NCBI RefSeq assembly: GCF_901000735.1 | Contig: NC_081544.1 | Span: 26,778,095-26,842,094 of the forward strand | Reading direction: 5' to 3' | Length of the DNA: 64,000 bases | Origin: Corylus avellana | Taxonomy: Eukaryota > Streptophyta > Magnoliopsida > Fagales > Betulaceae | Shown: in pieces, positions 58,661 to 64,000 of the stretch | How positions within the stretch are numbered: the first letter of the stretch is position 1 | Layout: each line of letters opens with the position of its first letter | Notes under the pieces: generated by a model | Databases searched by the model: none | Seen by the model: only the letters and a program-made list of their open reading frames with translations | Told to the model about the DNA's origin: nothing | Translations under genes and position numbers: made by a program

Positions 58661-60083
58661 ATCATGACTTCCAAGCTCCCATTCAAGTGCCAGTTTCTTC
58701 TTCCCAATTGTCCTTGGAAGACAATATCAAGGTACTCCACTCTCAGACTACACTAACCCTCCAAGACTTCATTAAGATAACTAGTCAATCTATAAGTGAA
58801 GTAGGGAGTGCGACCATGGTAAACACCCAAGCGATTCTGAAGCTAGAGAGTCAAATGGGTCAAATTGCAAATCACTTGGATGAGAGAGAAAATGGGAAGT
58901 TACCAAGTTAGCCCTTGCCCAACCCCAAGGTGTATGCGATTGGAAATTCTTCAAATTCTGCGCACGGGCATGAACAAGTGCAGTCTATTGTCACAGTTAG
59001 GTTAGGGAGACAAGTGGACAATAAAGTGGATCAAGAAGATGAGGACCTTGCTGAACCACAAGGGCAAGAGAGTGGAAAAGATGAGAGTAGAGAAGTTGAG
59101 CTGACCACAGTCCAACCCATTATTGATGATCCCCTAGGAGTTTTATCCCAAAAGCTCCTTACCCAGAAAGATTGAAGGCTCCAAAGAAGAATGCGTAGTA
59201 TGCTAAAATTTTGGAGGTGTTTAAGCAAGTTCAAATAAACATCCTGTTTTTGGATGCAATTTAGCAAGTGCCATCATATGCTAAATTCTTAAAGGATTTG
59301 GTCACGGTCAAGAGGAAAACAAATGTCCCAAAGAAAGGATTTTTGACTGAGCAAGTGAGTTCCATCCTTCAGTGCAAGTTGCCCATCAAGTATAAGGACC
59401 CTGAGTGTCCAACCATTTCTTGCATGATAGGAGTCAGTCAAATTGAAAGGGCTTTATTGGATCTTAGAGCAAGTGTGAATCTATTGTCCTATTCAGTCTA
59501 TGTACAATTGGGATTGGGAGAATTGAAACCCACATCGATGACACTCCAATTGGCTGACAGGTAAGTGAAGAGCCCAAGGGGAATAATTGAGGATGTATTG
59601 ATCAAGGTGGACAAGTTTTATTTCCCTGTGGACTTTATAGTGATAGACACGGAGCCGATGCATAATGTTGGGAGCCAAATTTCGATGATTTTAGGGCAAC
59701 CTTTCTTAGCTACGGCTAATGCCCTAATCAACTGTAGGACGGTGGTGATGAAAATCACGTTTGGGAATATGACAGTGGAGCTCAACATCTTTGACATCAA
59801 TAAGCAGCCACTTGACCATAATGAGGTCCACAATGTGTGCTTAATTGAAGAAATAACTGATGAGACTGTGAGTGAGTTTAGTTTGGGGGACCCCGAGGTG
59901 GAGTGTTCTACTCAAGATGGGGATGATTTGGACCCTGACATGTTACTTGAGCCACCAGAGGTTGTGCGTGAGCAGGATATTGAGGACCCTGTGTTAGAAT
60001 GCTTTGCTCAATTTGGATATGATCTAGACTTTAATGAAGTAATTGAGCAAGCTGAAGCAGAAGGAGTGTGGGGAAACGACTGA
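58661..60083 (+). pseudogene. Gag-pol linker and aspartic protease of the Athila-like element
   Basis: Linker fragments (LEDNIKVLHSQTTLTLQDFI; LESQMGQIANHL) lead into a protease region: CKLPIKYKDPECPTISCMIG, ALLDLRASVNLLSYSVYVQL, LKPTSMTLQLADR, then KVDKFYFPVDFIVIDTEP and MILGQPFLATANALINC. The catalytic Asp-Leu-Gly is Asp-Leu-Arg here. Stops occur at 58912, 59173 and 59562. The acidic tail up to 60083 is typical of the spacer before RT. Confidence 0.85.
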
Positions 60084-60270
60084 GGTATCACTCCCCACAC
60101 CATATTCATCAGCAGTTGAGCCGCTCAAGTTGATTTCTGAGAACAAATGGGGTAGACGCATTCATGTATGGCCTAAATGGCCAAATGTGACCATGGGGAG
60201 GAAAAAGCATAATGAGTGGCTCTCCACTCGAGTTCAGATAGGATGGCAAAGGTGTATTGATTAAAGCAAG

Positions 60271-60480
60271 ATGAAAGCCATTACAAGGAAAGATCACTTC
60301 CCTCTCCCATTTATTGATCAGCTAGTGAAATGGTTAGCTGCACATCCCTACTACTGTTATTCCAGCTACAATCAGTTTCCTTTGGATCCCGACAAGCTAG
60401 AGCACACCACTCTCACATTTGTCGTTGGTGTGTTTGCCTACTGTCGCATGCCATCTGGACCATGCAACGTACCTGTTGTA
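60271..60480 (+). pseudogene. Reverse-transcriptase remnant of the Athila-like element
   Basis: KAITRKDHFPLPFIDQLVKW then YYCYSSYNQFPLDPDKLEHT, TLTFVVGVFAYCRMPSGPCN matches the palm-entry part of gypsy RT (usual FLDGYSGYNQI and RMPFGLCN). Directly after CN the sequence becomes the 3' untranslated part, so the rest of RT, RNase H and integrase are deleted. Confidence 0.85.
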
Positions 60481-60726
60481 GAAAGTCTAGCCGAAGACTC
60501 TAAACTTAGCCCTTGCGGGAGGCAACCCGTTGTTACTTTTAGTTTTTGTTGTCATTTGATGTGGTTTTGCTTGTTTTGTTTTTATTTTTATTGTGTTTTT
60601 CTCAAATTTGTCTGCTGTTCAAGTTTGGGGGAGAGTTCTCCTATGTTACACCCGACTTACGCTGCCCATCTGGTATTGTATTTTTGGACACATTGGGGAC
60701 AATGTGTCATTTTAGTCTGGGGGTGT
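60481..60726 (+). other. 3' untranslated region and polypurine tracts of the Athila-like element
   Basis: Contains GAAAGTCTAGCCGAAGACTC and GGGAGGCAACCCG, which I associate with the 3' region of these elements. Polypurine tracts TTTGGGGGAGAG (60625) and TCTGGGGGTG (60716) follow. The expected 3' LTR does not follow; another LTR begins at 60727. Confidence 0.65.
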
Positions 60727-63503
60727 TGTTCACAAATATCAATCTAAATTAATAGGCAAATAATTGGATGTTTTACCCGCAAGTGCACGAGGTCAACATA
60801 GTAGCATAATGTGCAAATACGGGGTCATTCCCACGAGGATTGTTAAATTTCGTTTAGAATTAAATTCCAAAAGTAAGACAAAACAAAGATTGAATTTTGA
60901 TTTGATAATAATAAAAGAGGTATGGTTTTGATATCCACCACTAATTATATTTAGATAAAATGTCAATATGTCAATGTTTTGATCATGTTATGTATATCTA
61001 ATGTTTGTCAACTGATGTGGTATTTTTGTGACCAAAAATATCAATAATAAAAATAACCACTCGCAATAGTACGAATCCTGTAGGATAGGGCTATATTGAG
61101 GGTGTCGAACCTCAAGGACTGCAGGGGTTTAATTATCAAAATTAAAAGATCAAAGTTAACTTAATTAAAAGAGAGTGAATTGTTTGTTGTGAATTTAAAG
61201 TGCCTAAAATAAACGGAAATAAAGGAAGTAAATATATGAGAAAGAGCGTAGGGTATTGACTTCACCTCTATCCGCACAACAATGGCTAATCATAATTAAT
61301 CCCAGAAATTCATTCTATGCATGTTATAAATAAACAAGAAACTACCTTATTAAAGAATAAGCATAATCTATCTTCGGTTGGCACGGATCGTCCACCTAAT
61401 CACTAAGATGCGGTACGACCCGTCTTCCCTAGGTATAAATTATCAAATTCTTTAATAGGATACACACAATCAATGAATAAGTGTAACCCATCTTCGGTTG
61501 GCACGGACTGTCTACCTAAATTACACTAAACTAGGGTGTAGTACAATCCGTCTTCCCTAGGCATGGCCTATCAAATCCTATTGATCACATGTCAATTAAA
61601 CCCATTGTATGACCATCATTCTCATAATCACAGAAAACAAGAATGATTTGAGATCAACAAAAGTAAAAGACTTTCTAAGACAAGAGAAGAATTTCACAAA
61701 TATTGATATTGGAATTTAAAAACAATTGCATTTAATAATTAAGAACAGAAATCAATTGTAGCAATCCTCATAGTTATACAATCAACAAGCATAAATTGAA
61801 AATCTAGAAATTAAATACAATCAAACCATTGTACTTGGATAGGGTTACATCAACACCCCGCGAAGGGGTTTAGCCGCTCATGATCTTCTAAGCTCCAAAG
61901 ACAATTTACTGAATTTTTACTCTAGAAAGCGGTGTGTTTTTTCTCAATGCTTAGAGGCCTATTTATAGGGCTTAGGAGAGTCCTAGAAGCCCTAGTAATC
62001 TTATAAATTTTGGAGATTTAAGTCCAAGTCCAATTAGGATAAAGAAAACCTAAGTCCAAATCGGAATAGGATTCGCCCAGAATTGCGTTCCTATCTTGCA
62101 GGGCAATTTTGGCATTGCGCTGCTCCGAATTAGGAAAAATACTATTTCACAATGATTTGTAGAAATTTGAGTTATCTTTCCAGTGCCACTTGAATCACCT
62201 CAATCGAATATTTGAACTGAAAGTTAGGGCCAAAATACCGAGACATATGCAGAATCCAAAATTGAATCCAATCCGATTTTGACTCCAATTTGAGAAATTC
62301 CGAATTAATCCCTTCATTTATTTGATTAAACTTAACCACAACATATAGGTCCTCTGTTATGATTGGCTACGCTTAATCATTTCAAAGTGTGCTTTTAAGC
62401 CCAAAATCAATGGAATTAATTGCATCTTTATTTATAACCTGAAAACACAAAAACAAAACAAAATCAAACAAATAACAACGCTAAGGAATTAACATATGCA
62501 AATTAAGGGGCTTGAATGTGCAACATTCGGCACTTATCATCAACCTAAGGGCATGGGTGTATACTTCTTAAACTATTGATTTCTCTAAGCAACGAACTAT
62601 ATACTTTAACTCTTTTCTTTCTTAAAGGATTTAGCATGGGTGTATACTAAGTTGTTCTTTAAGAAAACATATATTATATTGAAATCGACAAACACATGAG
62701 GCCTAGGGCATGGGTGTATACTCCCGATTCCCCATGTTGATTAACCCAAGAACTCGGTGTGAATTACTTTTATTACTTTTGTTAAACCTAGGACTCGGTC
62801 ATCCAAATTGATTTAACTAACTAGTCCATACCACATGTATATGTTGATCAGGCACACACACATGAGGAATTCATGAAAGCAAAAATTAATCAAGTTAAAT
62901 ACCACAACATGATTATCACAAAGGCGCTGATATTGAATATTAACTAAACATAACTAGGGTATCAATCTAACCCTACTAAATAAATTAGTTACAAATAAAA
63001 AAAAATAAAACTAAAAGAGAAAAGGGAAAGAAAGAACCGAAAGGTAGCCTCCAATTCCTCTCCCCACAATTGTGTCTTTTCCAGCTTGATTATTCTCAAC
63101 GTTTAGAGGTCTATTTATAGGGCTTTAGAAGTTCTTGTTACACTAGTAAACCTAGGAAATTCGTAGAGTTTTAGTCCTATTACAAGTGGGACTTGGAAAA
63201 CCCTAATATGGAAGGAAAGGGAGTTTGTCCGCATCTTCTAGAATTCTCCAGCGCACAGGTGCGATCGATCGCAAGTGCGATCGATCACAAGTCTTCGGCG
63301 ATCGATCACACTACCAGAAACTCCAACCTTTTTAAAATTCTCTTTTTGAGCTCAAATCTTCCAGATTTACTTCATTTTCTTCCAAAAGCCTACAAAAGCA
63401 TGGAAAACACATAAAGGAACTAAAATAGCATAAATTAACTAAAACTAAAGGATTAAAACATGTAAGTTAAAGGCTAAAAATATGAATATTTTAGCACTTA
63501 ACA
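60727..63503 (-). mobile_element. 3' LTR of an opposite-strand gypsy element, split by a nested solo LTR
   Basis: On the minus strand a polypurine tract GTAAGTTTGAGGGTG (63504-63518) is directly followed by TGTTAAGTGCTAAAATATTC, the LTR start at 63503. The LTR continues to 62545, is interrupted by the solo LTR 61013-62539, resumes at 61007 and ends ...GTGAACA at 60727. The element body must lie to the right, outside the window. Near 63250-63310 it has GCGATCGATCGCAAG-type palindromes. Confidence 0.7.
61013..62539 (-). mobile_element. Nested solo LTR, 1527 bp, TSD tcaac
   Basis: On the plus strand it starts TGATGTGG and ends CACTTATCA; on its own strand it reads TGATAAGTGCCGAATG. The 5-mer tcaac stands outside both ends (61008-61012 and 62540-62544). 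It contains a duplicated block of about 120 bp with CATCTTCGGTTGGCACGGA (61370 and 61490 areas). No internal domains. Confidence 0.87.
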
Positions 63504-64000
63504 CACCCTCAAACTTACATATTGCTAGTCCCTTAGCAATACAAAACTAAAAACAAAATGAAAAACAGAAAATAAAAAGATAAATCCATCTTTCGTGGGA
63601 TGTACGATTGCATTTAGCGTATGCAACAAGCGTTTTAAACCCCTAGGAATTCCCTAAAAGACGAGTGAAGTCTCGTGAGGGTTTTCCAGAAATGTTACCC
63701 ACAAACATCATGCACAGTTCATGTTATTCCAAAAATTAAAGCAAGCATTACTTCAAGATCATGATTTTCATTCATTAACAAGCTTAAAAAGATGAACCCC
63801 ATCTTCACAATGAATTAGAATCTCAAAGTGCAATTACTTACAAAGGACATGTTAAAACATCACAAGTTTGAAAACAATGTAAGGTGAACTAGCACAAAAT
63901 TATGAGGCTTCCAAATCTTTCCAATATGCAATGTCTCCATATCTCAAAATTCACTGAAATCCCTATTAGAATGAACAACAATGGCATATTTATTTTCTTC
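63504..64000 (-). mobile_element. Start of the body of the opposite-strand gypsy element (3' untranslated side)
   Basis: Begins with the polypurine tract next to the LTR. ACCCTCAAACTTACATATTGCTAG is a common 3' internal word of such elements. No coding domain is reached before the window ends. Confidence 0.55.

Noticed and set aside
1..64000. tRNA, rRNA, CRISPR or organelle DNA
   Set aside because: I saw no cloverleaf-like conserved boxes, rRNA words, spaced palindromic repeats or plastid/mitochondrial genes.

Overview
This window is nuclear DNA of a woody eudicot. The evidence is a 15-exon plant IPMI large-subunit gene, plant-only families (DUF569, plant EF-hand/ZZ, NB-ARC, EMS1-type receptor kinase) and dense plant transposons (Mutator-like, CACTA, hAT-like, L1, copia, Athila-like gypsy, TRIM). 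The repeat style (GGTGGC-cored fold-back elements, GCGCTCGAGCGC-type motifs in Athila-like LTRs) made me think of Fagales; that is an impression, not a proof. It is a draft assembly: three N runs of exactly 100 bases (25688-25787, 44458-44557, 49776-49875). Two of them have the same sequence on both sides, which looks like unmerged contig overlap.

Region 1 (1-16 kb): two tandem minus-strand genes for the chloroplast isopropylmalate isomerase large subunit (leucine biosynthesis). The right copy (5852-15767) can be spliced completely by eye into a 509-residue protein. The left copy (1-1735) shows only its first six exons and runs off the window; it has substitutions at several conserved positions. 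Between them lie a Pack-type element carrying a broken EMS1-like kinase fragment (about 2029-2660) and a Mutator-like fold-back element (2825-3641). Introns of the right gene hold an L1 fragment and a 1.29-kb Mutator-like element with a perfect 9-bp target duplication.

Region 2 (16-46 kb): a minus-strand cluster in which a DUF569 (beta-trefoil) exon is followed by an EF-hand exon and, further downstream, by tiny exons ending in a hydrophobic tail. Three units are visible (A 17.3-19.0 kb, B 26.7-32.1 kb, C 39.2-43.2 kb), plus a separate intact EF-hand/ZZ gene at 45.4-45.8 kb. Reading phases allow the DUF569 and EF-hand exons to be one gene. Each unit also carries lesions (frameshifts, truncation, lost ATG). 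The cluster is filled with solo LTRs, Mutator-like elements, a degenerate copia element and an NB-ARC fragment.

Region 3 (46-64 kb): almost entirely mobile DNA. It holds a four-copy tandem array, a solo LTR spanning an assembly gap, a complete TRIM element, a non-autonomous CACTA element, and an Athila-like gypsy element (5' LTR, PBS, gag, protease, RT remnant). That last element is interrupted by an opposite-strand LTR, which itself contains a solo LTR. I saw no host gene in this region, and no tRNA, rRNA or CRISPR anywhere.
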